Both the position numbers and the translations under genes were made by a program. The notes beneath the pieces are model-generated. The model worked only from the letters and a program-made list of their open reading frames with translations, was not told where the DNA came from and made no database searches. Shown here piece by piece: positions 31,441-43,817 of a stretch of 64,000 nt of DNA. Location of the stretch: assembly GCA_037039925.1 (NCBI GenBank), contig JAXRKP010000212.1:69501-133500 (forward strand). The letters run 5' to 3'. How positions within the stretch are numbered: position 1 is the first letter of the stretch; every line of letters starts with the position of its first letter. Source of the stretch: Doris montereyensis. Taxonomy: Eukaryota; Mollusca; Gastropoda; Nudibranchia; Dorididae.

Positions 31441-32110
31441 TCAAGAATTTAGTTGTTCAGCTGTTTTAAAGAAGATGAAGAAGATAAAAATAAAACTCAT
31501 TTCTATACACAAAAATATTTGTAAATGGGTTTTAGACTCACCTTTAGTATTTAGTTTCTTTGCTCTCAGTATTTTTCTTTTATAATAGTGTTGAAAAATA
31601 ATCTGATGCATCTCTGCCACGACTTTCTTTCTTCTTTGTCTTCCGGATTTTCCCATTAAGGGTTGCCACAGCAGATCATGCTTCTCCATTTTGTCCCCTC
31701 CCGTTCCTCTCCATCTCTTGAACCTACAATCTTCATGTCTTCCTGTGTTTTATCTACTAATCTTCTCTTTGGTCTTTTCTCTTCCTCCTGTCAAGTATGC
31801 CCATCCGCAACATTTTCTGCCCAATGTACTCCATATCCCTTCTCTTCACATGTCCGTACCATCTCCGCCTACTTTCCTTAACTTTGCCTCCTAGCCTATC
31901 TACTTGGGTTTCCCCTCGGATGTGTTCATTCTAAATCTTATCCAACCATGAGAATTGCAATATCTTCATCTCAGTCACCTCTAACTCTTCTTCTTGCCTT
32001 TTTGTCAGTGCAACGGTTCCTAAGTCATACATCATTGCTGGACACACTACTGTTTTATACACTTTCCCTTTTATTTCCTATAACAAGGTCTATTAAATAC
32101 GAAGAAAAAC
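31441..32110 (-). mobile_element. LINE 3' end with RT C-terminus, 5'-truncated
   Basis: The minus strand from about 32100 encodes KVYKTVVCPAMMYDLGTVAL, TKRQEEELEVTEMKIL, GKVKESRRRWYGHVKRRD and MLRMGILDRRKRPKRRLVD. This is the C-terminal domain that follows RT in a very common group of invertebrate LINEs (RTE/craniofacial-protein-2-like). Frames shift but motifs stay in order. The copy is 5'-truncated near 32110, the usual form for LINE insertions. Confidence 0.65.
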
Positions 32111-32794
32111 CCAAAACCTCCATGTCCATGTGTTGGTAACCATTTCAGTACTGTCCATCACTAATTTACATGCAAATGAAAGACTGGAGGGAGGAGTTAA
32201 AGAATGATAATGCATATAAAGTATTTAAATATATGTTTTTTTATTTTTTTCTCTGAATTCAAATCTTTTCAATTTTAATGTCAATTTAAAAAAAATATCC
32301 ACTTGGAAGTTAACATTATTGTTTGAGACTCCCAATACTAGGCTGGTGATGCAACACACAAGGGGATATAGTCAGTTTGGAAATTCCTTTTCAATTTTGA
32401 AAATTTTGTCACCACATAAAATGCTGAATGACAATAGATGTAGTCTATGTGTTTGAATGTCTCATTCCTAGATCTTTTGGCTGATAGTTGGCCTCTGTAG
32501 GTTATTTGTTTCCCCTAAAAGCGTTAAAGACATTTCAGATAAATTTCCACATTCTGTGTTAAGAATGGGTACTAGCTATAGTCGGGAGATGAATCCTGTA
32601 ACAGATCGTACCCTTTCTCAGAGATATTCCTGCTTCACCTATTCTTCTTAACACTGCAGAAACTGGGATAAGAATGAGATCAATGAGCACTAAGGCCTTG
32701 AAGATTATTTTTACTGGCTACTGAAAGAAATTGTGAAGAAAAGACTGGCTCAAGAGTAAACACATTATCATGTTCACATGTACACTTTAATCTC
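32111..32794. other. Unassigned intron sequence
   Basis: No feature recognised in this part of intron 3. Confidence 0.4.
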
Positions 32795-33030
32795 CAATTG
32801 ATCACGGAATGGAAAAAACGATCTGCATAGGTTTTGAGTGATTTCATTCATAACTAAGAGAGAAGATAGATTTTGAATATTGGGTCAAACCCAAGATGGT
32901 GGCAACCAAGGATGCTACAAACTCTTCAATGATATAGGATGACTGTATTTTGACAGTTACTCATATATATACTCAAATCAAAAACCCGAACTCAAAACCA
33001 AAAAATTCACTGGGGGAGGGGAGGGGGTGA
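32795..33030 (+). repeat. G-ended repeat family 1, 3' end fragment
   Basis: Matches the last 230 bases of the copies at 33785 and 59015: CGATCTGCATAGGTTTTGAG, GGATGACTGTATTTTG and AAATTCACT followed by a G-rich rather than C-rich end. Only the 3' part is present, 750 bases before the fullest copy and separated from it by exon 4. Confidence 0.6.
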
Positions 33031-33137
33031 GATCAAATTTAATATCATGTACCATTGTGCACCATTTAAATTCATAACTAGTGAACTGTTTGGACATAAT
33101 TCTTATTTCTCATTATTGAAACTTTTCTCATTCACAG

Positions 33138-33374
33138 ATTTTCTCTGAAGGATTTGATTATTTCAAAGACGTGTGGAATATTGTTGATATCTTTCTTCTC
33201 ATGTCTTCCTTGGTCTGTATTATCTTCAAATTTGTGACAAATGCTTATGTTGGCCCTCAGCTGGAAGGTCTGCTGAAAGATTTCAAACAATATGCAGATT
33301 TTGTCTCCTTGGGATTTAGAGAAGTTGTCAGTAGCAGTATACTTGCCATCACTTTATTTTTGGCATGGGTCAAG
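33138..33374 (+). CDS. PKD2: PKD2-like exon 4: S3, loop and start of S4
   Basis: Acceptor TTCACAG and donor AAG|GTAAAG, phase 0 at both ends. It begins IFSEGFDYFKDVWNIVDIFL, a polycystin S3 helix with the WNxxD motif. Then come LMSSLVCIIFKF, an extracellular-loop region (NAYVGPQLEGLLKDFKQYAD) and FREVVSSSILAITLFLAWVK, which begins S4. The S3-S4 length fits the family. Confidence 0.93.
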
Positions 33375-33784
33375 GTAAAGTAGTTTCATGGCTTTTCTTT
33401 AGATATGATTGAAGGCAAGACAAGGAACAGCATTTCAGATGGCCATAGCATAATAATATAATGGTTATCTTGTCGTTTTAGTTTTACTGAGTCATCAGTA
33501 AATCTGTAAGTATATTTTCTTCTCCAAGTGAGATGAAGGGTGGTATGCTTTTACAGCCTCACATTCCTTTTCGTTGATCTCATTTTACAGTTAAAAGAGG
33601 TTTCAGTCTGCCAGGAAAGATTACAGCAGTATGTCAACATATCTGCTACACTGATCTTCTTTTAAGAAAATTTAAGGGAATATCAAAAGTTTACGTACCC
33701 AGTACCTTGATTCCTTTATGTAGTTAAGGTGACCTAACAAGTCTCTGTCTTTAGTTTTTGTTGACACCATAAGATATTTCTCCT

Positions 33785-34918
33785 CTTAGGGGGGGGGGGG
33801 GGTACCTGGACTGACGAGTTTTGAACCAAAAGGTTGATTTTCTGTTCTTTGCATATTCGGGTAGTACGATCATTCATCTACAAGTTCATGGCAGAAAAAT
33901 ATCCATATGACGTATAATGTTTTATTTACAAAATATTTTGTAGGCGAGGATAGGTAAAAACAATCAGCATTTTGATGTAAATTATCCTAACTGACAGTAA
34001 AAACCTATATATTGGCAGTTAATTGCCAAATGTGGCAACACATGACTTTGACCTCATTTTGCCGACACCGATCTACGTGTCTCCCATCGCTGTGTGATAT
34101 AAGAGACGTTGCGCGTCAGTGTGTATGTAACCACGCGCACAAGCATAGGATATAGAGGAGAGAGAAAAAAACTGGTAATTTCGACGTCTGTTTTCAAAAC
34201 AGTACACATCTAAACCTAGATTTATAATCCTTTTTACATAAGTAACAATACCAGAGACTGTCGAAAGAGTAAGGGGCTGCTACAACAAGGGAAACCCGTC
34301 TGAAGCATTTGTTTTGTGTAATTTTCTTTTGATTTTTTTACTTGCATTTTTCTCGAAATGTAGTTTTTCCACACTAAAATTTTATCTCCTCCGCCATTTA
34401 CCGAACGATTTGTATTATATTTAGCACACAGGTTCCTCTTGTCTATCTCCTCCGCCAATTACCGAACGGTTTGTATTATATTTAGCACACAGGTTCCTCT
34501 TGTCAATGTTAATAGAAAGTCAGAGTTTTTTTATAGGCCCCTATATTGTAAACTTTTTGAGAAATTATATTTTTTTGTAATAAAAACGCCATTTTTGTAC
34601 ATTCACGATATATAGTATTTTCAAAAATTCATTTTTTTAAAACTATCCAAGATATTGAAAAAACCCGACGTCACTCTTTAGATGTTGAATGGAAAAGGCG
34701 ATCTGCACAGGTTTTGAGTGATGTTATTAATAACTAAGGGAGGAGAAAGATTTTGAAAATTGAGTCAAAATCCAAGATGGGCGCTTCAAATTTTTCAATG
34801 ATATAGGATGACTGTATTTTGAGTTACTCATGTACATACTAAAAGCAAAAACCTAAACTCAAAGGCAAAAAAAATCACTTCAGGTGCGCACGCCCCCCCC
34901 CCCCTCCTCCTCCCCTTA
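33785..34918 (+). mobile_element. G-ended repeat family 1, full copy (1.13 kb)
   Basis: The copy starts CTTAGG with a run of 13-14 G then TACCTGG. It ends with 13 C, then TCCTCCTCCCCTTAGG. The two ends are inverted repeats of the form CTTAGGGG...G. Between them there is no shared ORF. Matches occur at 11546, 32795, 45768 (inverted) and 59015. At 34381-34500 a 62-base unit (CTCCTCCGCCA...TTCCTCTTGTC) is tandemly duplicated in this copy only. The structure suggests a non-autonomous DNA transposon. Confidence 0.75.
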
Positions 34919-35639
34919 GGGATTAGGGCTTCTTATTGTTTTTTGTTTTTTTTCCACTTTTAATCGGAGGGAAATGGTTGTTGTCTTTATTAATGTAAAC
35001 CAGAGATGAGTGGACTCACCATTTGGCCTTAAGCTATCCTCTCTATAAATTATTCACACAGATATGAATGAAAAAAGGAATATGTTAATGTAATTGCATC
35101 CTTTGTAACATAGCCATCATTTGAGATGAGAGTCAAAACTTGACAAACTTTTTAATACATAACTCAAATCTTAGACAGGTGGGATTTCGTTCTGATAGGT
35201 GAATACAGCTCATATTAGCCAACCTTCATCATCATGCTTAACGAGGGTTCTAATAACTGTTTTTAACAAAGGTAGACAGAACCAGATTTAACAAATAATC
35301 TGTATTTAATTGGCACATGGTGGGATTTCAATTATTACTAAGTAATAAATACGTGTCTCAAGGTTTCCCAAGTATCGTGCACTACAGCTACTATTCAATG
35401 AACTCATTTCTCACACTGGTAAATAGCTGTACTGAAATTGTAACAATGTCAGTGTTGTATGGGTGTTACAAATGCAAGTCATTGAATGGAGATCACTTTA
35501 ACAACATATGTTGGGGAGTTTAAGATAATGTCAGTGAAATGACATTTTAAACATTGTACCAATCCCACAAATGTTTCGCTAAATTATCATTTGAAAATAG
35601 ATTATAACAAAACTGTCGAAATAAATTTCTCACTTTTAA
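34919..35639. other. Unassigned intron sequence
   Basis: Nothing recognised. Small frames at 35317-35523 show no family features. Confidence 0.4.
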
Positions 35640-36190
35640 TATCTTATGATGTTACCATTACCATGGAGATATGCTGCAATGCGATCGTCCATACTGGCAA
35701 TAAATTTTACTACAATTCATCTTATATGGCCTAAAAAAAAGTACTGTTTCATCCTTCATTTCCTCAAACTTATTGAATTATTTTTGTTTCAAATGATACT
35801 TGAGACTTTCCCAACTATTTTCCATTGGGTTTAGATCTGGACTATAACTTGGCCATGACAACACATACACTTTTTTTGTCAAAAGTCGGAAGTTGTGCAT
35901 GCACTATGTTTGGAATCATCATCTTATTGTAAAATTCAATCATTTCCAATAAATGTCGTGCAATGGGTAACAGAAAAACCTGCACAATATGTATGTACCT
36001 GTTAAATTATCAGTAAATATGCACAAGGGTGTGGAGCCAAAAGATGACACCCCACCCCACAAATGACATTTTGGACTATGTTTTGAGCACCCATATTGAG
36101 GACGATGTGTTCGATTTAGACCAGAGCGGTATGCTATGAGGATGGATCCACACTGAACTTTCATTGGTGGAAAAAAACATTGTTCCAGTT
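35640..36190 (-). pseudogene. Tc1-like transposase, C-terminal part
   Basis: The minus strand reads LWGGVSSFGSTPLCIFTDN-like sequence (36080-36000), an interrupted middle, then SWPSYSPDLNPMENSWESLK near 35860-35800 and RIAAYLHGNGN near 35680. The WPxxSPDLNPxEN block is the third-catalytic-residue region of Tc1/mariner transposases. The Asp before the WGG block and the helix-turn-helix N-terminus were not found. Several stops show it is dead. The element's inverted repeats were not identified. Confidence 0.75.
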
Positions 36191-36215
36191 AAAACCCTTG
36201 TGCTCTGACTGCCAC

Positions 36216-39200
36216 TCAACGCGGTTCTGTTTTTGTTCTCTCGTCAACTGAATTTTTGGAAATCCTGTTCTTTTTTTCCACCCATGATTGGCCAGTTCTC
36301 TTTGAATGGTTCGGGAACTTATGCTGGATCACCTTTTGGAGGTCCAGATCATTTTCAGTAGATAACATAAGAAGCTGCCCAAACATGTTTCTTTGTGCTG
36401 TTATTTTCACTTCCTTTTTCTTGGATGTCTTCAACTTGGCTGTCTTTTGCTGTGAAGCAAACGTTAGTTTCTTGTTTCTCTTGAGAGGTGCATGAAAACT
36501 ATCAGTTTTTTCAATCAGTGTTGTCCTAACAAAGCTTTCATACAGCTGTTTGCCATCTTTCTCAATTGACAAGAGATCTGCTGCTACTTTCTCTGTAGCC
36601 TCCATTCCTGAAGGCAGTGAAATCAGTTTGTCATTTCCGACAGTGTCAAATGGGTTCATGAATGATTCAAATGATTGCTTGACACTTTATACACATTTCT
36701 CTGATTGTCTTATTTGTGATTGCTGGCAGTCTTTGTGTGCTTGATCTTTGGAGTCTAATCCAGAGTCTTCCAACAGAGCAGTAACAAGACTTGCCCTTTT
36801 GTGTCTTGTGATACACCATTTGTGGTATGCAGCTAAGTTTTGACTGAATCCCCAATGCCACCCTTACATTTTGATTGGTGGTTGATTGTTTGCTCAATTG
36901 TCAAGTCCACAGCATTTCTTGCCCCTGACACCGATGACCTGCTCACACTGAATCCTTTGACTTGAAGAAGTTCTTCTGCACCGAGATGAGAATCTTTCAG
37001 GTTCAGTAGAAGGATGATGTATGCACTGAGGTATCTAGCATAGTTCGTGTGGTCCATGCTTAAGAAAAGGGGACACATCTGCTCAAGGCAAGCGATATGC
37101 GAGTCAAAGTCATTTCTCTTTGTTGCTGTAAGACAGTTGAGGACTTTCCATACTGTATCCATGTACAGCATCCAAAACTGAGCAGTTTTGCCCAGTTTCC
37201 CGTGACGAACATCCTGTTTGAACTGAAAATAGCTCTCAGCAAGTTCTTTCAAGGAGCTCGTACGATCACCACTAATTTCGTTGTTTGAATTAGAAAAATC
37301 TTTCAATTCCTCCTTTGCCCTTTCAAACAATGAGCCAAGCTGTCTGTGTTGCTGAAAAGCATTGAATGAAAGCTGCTCCAGAGCCTCCATAACAGCTTTG
37401 ATGAAATTTTCACTACTTCGTGTACTGTTGAATGTTCTGTAATAGGCTGGCTCAGAGGCTCCATGTAATCTACAGTTGAGCAGGTACTATCAGTGTTCAA
37501 CTCATTTGACACCCATCCATTCCAACCGGGAACACTCTGCTGACCATCCTTGTTCATTTCATATCTTGATAGTATCCACATGAAGTTTGAAAAGTCAATC
37601 TTGAAGTCAACGTGTTTATCAAGCGATATTCTGTTTGTCATCAAGTTGGGTTCCACCTTAGAATTGATGAAACGTGGCTCAAGCTGTTTTTGTGGAACAT
37701 GAATTGACCTCTTCTTTGTCCTGTCAACCTCTGGTGTTGGCTGGGAAATGTATGGTTGTTCTTTGATTTCTTGTATGACTATTCCATGACTTGAATGTGT
37801 GGTTCCAGCTCCCGATAGAGTTTCCTCATTCAAGTCAAAATTGTCCCAACAGAAGTGAGTGATGAGATTGTTGTCAGGCATGATTGATGGAGACAAACAG
37901 CCTGAAGAAACCTGTATACTGTCACACATGGCAGTTTCCATTTCTAAGAGAAATGAGTGGGATACAGAATGTCCTTGCCGGTTTAAGATATTGATCACCT
38001 GAGTGTTTCCTGTCAGATGACGCACACACATACCAATCATGATGTGTTTCGGCATTTTCCATTCCCCTTTCGTCACATTGTAGCATATGTCCTGACCAGT
38101 AGAAACAACCCGCCTGTGGCATCTTGTTGACTGGGGTTTTCCATTCTTGGAATAAAGGAAGGAAAGAAATGTTAATAATTGTGGTAACTGTAATGTTTCT
38201 GTGCGCAGATCTTTGTCTGCTGGAGGCCAAGGTAACTGTTGACTTTCATTGCATCCGTGAAAAACTGCTCGTCGAATCACCATTGCAGCTTCTATTACGA
38301 GTCTTTCTTCAGAGGTTCAAACGCGACTCCAACAGCCTGTCCTGTTGGAATTTCATCAGAATACACAAGATCACTTGTCCCAGAATATCTCTGCCAGAAG
38401 TTGATCTTAGACTTGAAGTGTTTCACAAGTTTGTCCTTCAACTTATACGTCTTGTAGTACTTGTTGTAAAACTCTGGATGATGACTTTGCATGTAGGTGC
38501 AATACATTTCTTTCAAGAGAGTAATTCTAATAGCATGGGCCTTTCCAATAACATGTTCTTCCACATACTGACAGACATGCTGAAACGCCTTGGAGTGGGC
38601 TTTCTCCTCTGCAGATTGAGCTTTTTTCTTTCTTCAGCTTCTACCTTTTCTTCTTCAGAACAATGTTTAGAAGTAGAAGCGAGTGAATGTCTCTCCTCCT
38701 TACGTGTGTATGCCTTTCTACATGGTTCATGATACCATGCCTCTTGGACGATGAGGTCAACAGTTTCAACTTGGCCTCGAAGCTTGGAGTCAGAATTTCT
38801 GTAGACAGCTTCTTTTATGGAGGCTTCAGCTGTTCTGGTAACGCATTTTACCAGCTTATGAAGTTTCTTGGTTCCTTTGCTGTCATTGGTCCATTTTGTA
38901 GTCTTTTCACAGAAAAGGCATTGAAACGAAAAGAGGCGTGTGGACAATAAAGATTTCACTTTTTTCCTGGTGGAGCAAGTCTTATCAGAGTCTCCAGATG
39001 AATGTCTTTTTCTCAGACTCTTCAAATTGATGAAAGTGTTATAACAGTAATTATGAAATCCATGTCGAGCAGGGTCATACACAGTTGGTATTCTTTCACA
39101 AATTGAGGATAGTCTATCACTGTCAATTTCTGCAAGACATCACTGACTTTTTGATTTTTGAATAGTGTCCCAACGTCTCTCAGTGAGAGGGTTTATATCT

Positions 39201-39322
39201 TCATGACCATTGAAGTTAATGTTATGCACTACACATGTCCTGTCTTCAGGTTGTTCTTCTTTCTTTCGAGATTTTGATCTCTCTTTCTTTGATGTTAGGG
39301 GTACTGATGTCACTTCTGTCAC
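36216..39322 (-). pseudogene. Multi-copy-type conserved protein, internally deleted
   Basis: The minus strand from 39322 carries a long protein in four main frames. It has a Lys/Ser start, a Cys/His module (FQCLFCEKTTKW...YHEPCRKAYTRKEE, 38900-38700), EHVIGKAHAIRITLLKEM, PKHIMIGMCVRHLTGNTQVI, NILNRQGHSVSHSF, DNFDLNEETLSGAGTTHSSH, QQSVPGWNGWVSNEL, then MEALEQLSFNAFQQH and NPFDTVGNDKLISL. I recall similar unnamed proteins repeated in many aquatic-animal genomes, but know no function. A stretch expected between the PGWNGW block and the MEAL block seems missing. Frameshifts occur near 38290, 37400 and 36860. Probably transposon-derived. Confidence 0.55.
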
Positions 39323-40526
39323 ATTTACCGGTACTTCATTCTCTGAAACATGTAAAAGAAAAGCTCATGTTACAGGGTGCAAATTCAAAGACAACAAGAT
39401 TAGCCTCGATTGATGAGTCGACTGATATGCGGTACTTTTGCATTTTTTCTCGATGTTGCAAGGGCATTACTCCTTAATTTATAGAAACTTTGCTGTAATT
39501 CCTTTTCATTTTGTACCTCAAAATGTGCCCTTTCAGAAAATGATTTTTTAGAAGATCCCAAGCAATTGAATTATCTCGGGGATCTGTGTTCATTAGATTA
39601 AGGGTATGCATTTCTATAGATTTCGAGAAATCAGCCTTTGAAAAATATTTTTCCTCTTTGCACCTTGTAATTGATTATTAAATTATTTTTTTTACAACGC
39701 TTACACCTCTCTAGCAGTATTGAGCTTTACTTCATATGAAAGTACACATTTTTGGCTGTACAGAACACCCCAACACCAAAATCAATTTTTGTTTTAGTTT
39801 TTGACAATCAAGGGCCGTAACTTTGTAGATTGCCAAATTTTTTGTGCAAACTTTTTTGGGGATGTCCCCAGAGCCTACCCTTTCAGAAAATCATAGTGGG
39901 CAAAATTCCCCGAAGGGGGGGGGGGGGGGGGGGTTCCCCTCCAGTAGCCCATAGTCTATAGTCCCTTTTGATTGTTCTGGTCTGGGAATATTTAATAACA
40001 GTAATAATAGTAATAGTGGACATTTATAATGCGCAGCGTTTCCCCCAAATAAGGAGGCTCTGGTTGCAATATGACCTGCACTGCATTTCAGTGTTGGACA
40101 GCTTATCCATGGGTTGTGGCTGATTAAGTAAATGAGCCGTCTCTCATTTGTAGATGTTAAATTTGTTTACCAACTACTGCTTTCTTTCTATCTATTCCAT
40201 TTCCTTCTTCAATAATTTTTATAATTCTTTATACAAAGGGGAATCTTTGTTCTATCAGGGATGTCACTTGGTTTTACATTTCCTTTATTTTATAGATATT
40301 GAATAAGAAACCTTTTTTCCTTTTGTGCCATGCTTATATCAGTGTACAAAAATGTCAATAAAATTCTTTTGTTCTTTGTCACGATCTGTAATTTGCTGTG
40401 AAGATCTGAAAAATTAATGAAGAAAGCAGCAAACATGTAATTTCTTTCATTCCCCATCCTCACCCCTCTTCCATCCCCAAACTACACTCAAACACACACA
40501 CTCACAAAACCAGACTCACACATATA

Positions 40527-40561
<35 letters not shown>

Positions 40562-40732
40562 CGCAAAATAACAAAACGAATTATCAGAAAGTTAAATTTT
40601 AAACTGAACAAAATAAACCACACCATGTTTTACATGGTGGCGGTATGAAAGAAAATTTAATCTGCACAGTAACCTATTTTTTAGCTTAAAGGCTATTTCA
40701 TATAAATTCATGCACTTTCCGTTTTTACTCAG
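39323..40732. other. Intron 4, last part, with G run and CA repeat
   Basis: Contains a run of about 20 G at 39914-39933 and a CA microsatellite at 40530-40560. Otherwise no element is recognised. Ends with the acceptor TTTTACTCAG. Confidence 0.5.
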
Positions 40733-40914
40733 GTCTTCAAGTACATTAGTTTCAACAAAACAATGACACAGCTGGCCACAACCTTAAATCGATGTGCAAA
40801 GGATTTACTTGGCTTCTTTATCATGTTCTTCATTGTGTTTTTGGCATTCACTCAATTGGGTTTTCTTCTATTTGGGAACCACGTAGAAGATTTCAGTACG
40901 TTCATGGATGCTTT
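40733..40914 (+). CDS. PKD2: PKD2-like exon 5: S4-S5 linker and S5
   Basis: Acceptor TACTCAG and donor TT|GTAAGT. It reads [70 protein letters not shown] is the conserved end of S4 and the S4-S5 linker. CAKDLLGF begins S5. FSTF leads into the pore helix. It ends after two bases of a Phe codon. Confidence 0.95.
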
Positions 40915-41003
40915 GTAAGTCATGTGTGGGTTAGTGTCAAAAGATGCCGGTAGAAAAGTGGATTACTAAAAAATGAAAATGAAAAATACATAATATTTTG
41001 ACA

Positions 41004-41350
41004 GGCTGTGTAAGACTGACCAAAGGCTAATGGAGTTAACCCTGACAGAAATCAAAACCTGCTGCCTTGTAGGCCAGTTTTGGCTGGCCAAACGCTAAGG
41101 GAGTTAACTGTGATGGAAAATCAAAATCGAGGCCTGTTAAGGGGCCTCAAAGTGGCAGCCCTACTACCTTCCTAGGTTACAGTAGGCTAATCATCTGCTT
41201 ACCCAAAACCAACCGATTCATAGAAACAAAGATGTTTTACCCAATCGGAAATTCAGATGACAACCCTGAAATTGAACACAGACTTTGATGTTTGGAACAT
41301 GGCATGTCGGAGCAATAAATGGAAAAGAGTTAGAATTAGTTGAAGAATTA
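41004..41350 (+). mobile_element. LINE family A, copy 3 (leader fragment)
   Basis: Two leader units (GACCAAAGGCTAATGGAGTT and GGCCAAACGCTAAGGGAGTT) are followed by GGGGCCTCAAAGTGGCAGCC, CAAAACCAACCGATTCATAG and the endonuclease start (GTTTGGAACATGGCATGTCG, AAATGGAAAAGAGTTAG). The first 60 bases of the leader and everything after codon 20 of the endonuclease are missing. It sits inside intron 5, 90 bases after the donor. Confidence 0.75.
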
Positions 41351-41743
41351 CATGCTATAGGTCCTAGCAATTAATTTTGGGTAATGATTACCTGGATTAC
41401 ACCCCTATTTTTGGCTTAGAAAGTATCCTGCTAAGAGGTTACTTTTTGTTTTCTTGAATGTATTGGGTATTGGTATTGCAACTATTCTTGTATAATGTCA
41501 AGACTTAAGTGTCTTTTTCTTTCTAAAGACATTATCTAAACAAATTTATGACTTCTGATGAGGAGAAAGATTGCAAGAAAAAGTACAATTTACTCAGACT
41601 TTTAGATTCATATTTACTTTATGTTCTTTTTTTATCACAATGCGTTAGGAATCTTCTTTTCTTAATTAATTAAAAAGTATTTAATTTGCTTGCCATGAAC
41701 ACAATGATGACAAAAATAATCATAAGTTTTCTCTTCTTTCAAG

Positions 41744-41963
41744 CTTCACATTGTTCCGCATCATCCTTGGCGATTTCAATTTCCACCAATTGGAGCAAGC
41801 TAATCGTATATTGGGTCCCATCTACTTTATGCTTTTTGTCTTCTTCGTGTTTTTTGTCTTGATCAACATGTTCCTAGCCATCATCAATGATACTTATTCT
41901 GAAGTGAAGTCGGACATGTCTAAACAATCAGACCTCTACGTTATATCTGATTACTTAAAACAG
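41744..41963 (+). CDS. PKD2: PKD2-like exon 6: pore, selectivity filter and S6
   Basis: Acceptor TTTCAAG and donor CAG|GTAAGA. It reads [20 protein letters not shown], then [20 protein letters not shown] and [21 protein letters not shown] is the selectivity filter of polycystin channels. The long hydrophobic run is S6, with the [15 protein letters not shown] end conserved across the family. The filter Asp needed for cation entry is kept, so the pore looks functional. It ends in phase 0. Confidence 0.96.
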
Positions 41964-42252
41964 GTAAGAAGCTTTTAAATCTTAATACAGTAGATACCGC
42001 CTAAATGCCTGCCATCATAATGCCTGTTTCTCCTGAATGCCTGCAATCTCAGTGAAAGCAATTTCTTCCTATATAAACTGCCCCTCTAAATTCACATTTC
42101 AAAACCAAGATTGTCCCTAAAATGCACGGTCTCAATAATTTGCCATGCATTGTAACCACCTTTCATATAACTATCTAATGGACTGTAATAAATGAAGACC
42201 AGTGACCTGACCAGTCTTTTCTAAACTCCATCCTCTGTAGCCCATACTGCCG

Positions 42253-42530
42253 TTATCAAATGAAGTGCTGTACCGGTATATGTCAAAATTTTGACAAATT
42301 CACTTGTTGACATTTTCCAATATTTTGTGCCCTAATTAATCTACCTATGTCAGCAAAATACAAAAAAGGGCAAGTTAAATTTCAAAGAGTGCCGTATCTG
42401 CAATGCAGCACGCCTTGTTACCAAACGAACTGTCGTATCCACTTGATTATCAAATGAACTGCCATATCCGTGCCTCGATTACCAAATGAACTGCAGTATG
42501 TGTGTCTCGGTTACCATATGAAGCGGGTAT
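42253..42530. repeat. Degenerate 32-bp minisatellite
   Basis: About four to five units share TTACCAAATGAACTGCCGTAT-like cores separated by about 32 bases (42253, 42418, 42450, 42482, 42514). The spacing is irregular between the first and second. Confidence 0.6.
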
Positions 42531-42867
42531 GTTGGGCTGACCATTCGCCCTGTCATCAATTAGAGAGAAAGACGTAACTCTGAGTAACAGTCCCATAAAG
42601 CAAAACGCTGGTTGGCCTGACGGGTAGGTTGGCGTCTTTCGTCTATTGAGTTATGTTTGTCAAGTGGGTGGGTCAATATTATTGAGCCAAATCAGATTTG
42701 AGGAGTTACATTACAATTAACAATACAAAGAAATAACGCCCTTAATTTGATTCCGTTGCAAAATACATTTTATGACTAAATTCATCTTGATTTCTGTGTT
42801 TATGTAAAGCATCGTTATTTTTATGAATCGATTTGACTATTTACAAAATTCACTTCTACATAGTTTT

Positions 42868-42957
42868 CAAAGAGAGAGAGAAAGAAAGAGAAAGATATAG
42901 AGATAGAGATAAAGAGAGCTAAAGAGAGAAAGAGAGAAAGAGAGAGAGAGAAACCGG
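42868..42957. repeat. GA-rich purine tract
   Basis: About 90 bases of AGAGAAAGA-type repeats. Low complexity. Confidence 0.9.
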
Positions 42958-43817
42958 GAGGACTGTATCTTTCTCAAAAATGCTTATTAAGACCATTTTA
43001 TGACCTTTATTATAACGCAGTAATAATATCTTACTTCTGTCATCATGAAATATTGGGTATGGCATTGATTTCTGTATACTATTAGACTTCACTATCTGTA
43101 TTTCATAAAGGACTGTGTTATTCTCAATAGTGCTTAATAATATTATGACCTTTTTATAACTTATATTATATTACATGTATATATTTCTTACTTCTGCTGT
43201 CATGAAATATTAGGTATACAAATGTCCTTTTATTTTTGTCATTTTATTCTTTTGACAATTGTATTTTATTTACTTAATTACCATTTCATAATGACAATAT
43301 GATAATAGTATATCTCCAGTTCAAATACTTGCTCCATAAAACAGAGAGAGAGAATTTGAATATGTTTTTCTCCCATAAACCTAAGACAAGAGTAGGATAA
43401 TACTTTGAAACATCATGAAACCTTGAAAGGCTCTCAACTATTTCTTATTGACACTGTTTCAAGTGCACCAGCACCTTTTTACTCATTTTGAGATGGTGCC
43501 TTTTGATAATAGGTGCGCGGAATATGTTCCGTATTTTCCGGTCGATTTAAGGTAATATTCATAATAGATCCTCAAATAAGTTTTTTTTGGATAGTGTTTA
43601 TTGTGACCATCAAAATGAGTATCAATTTGCCATATTTTAGATAACATTTCTGGCTTTTATGGTATAATAGCTGTGTTGAAAGATAGGCCTGATTCGTTTT
43701 TAAAAAGTTTGTGTAAATTAAAAGAATAGATACTGAATTTTTTTAATGATATCATTATGCTCTATCCACTAGTATGATTGACTAGATTTGTCCCATTTTC
43801 GGCAAAAATGGCATTGC
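42958..43817. other. Unassigned intron sequence
   Basis: Contains a loose duplication of ATGACCTTTTATAAC and CTTCTGTCATCATGAAATATT (42990-43060 and 43145-43210). No gene recognised. Confidence 0.4.

Noticed and set aside
38124..38732. 202-codon plus-strand frame
   Set aside because: It lies opposite the conserved minus-strand gene remnant, whose blocks match a protein family, while this frame has no recognisable feature.
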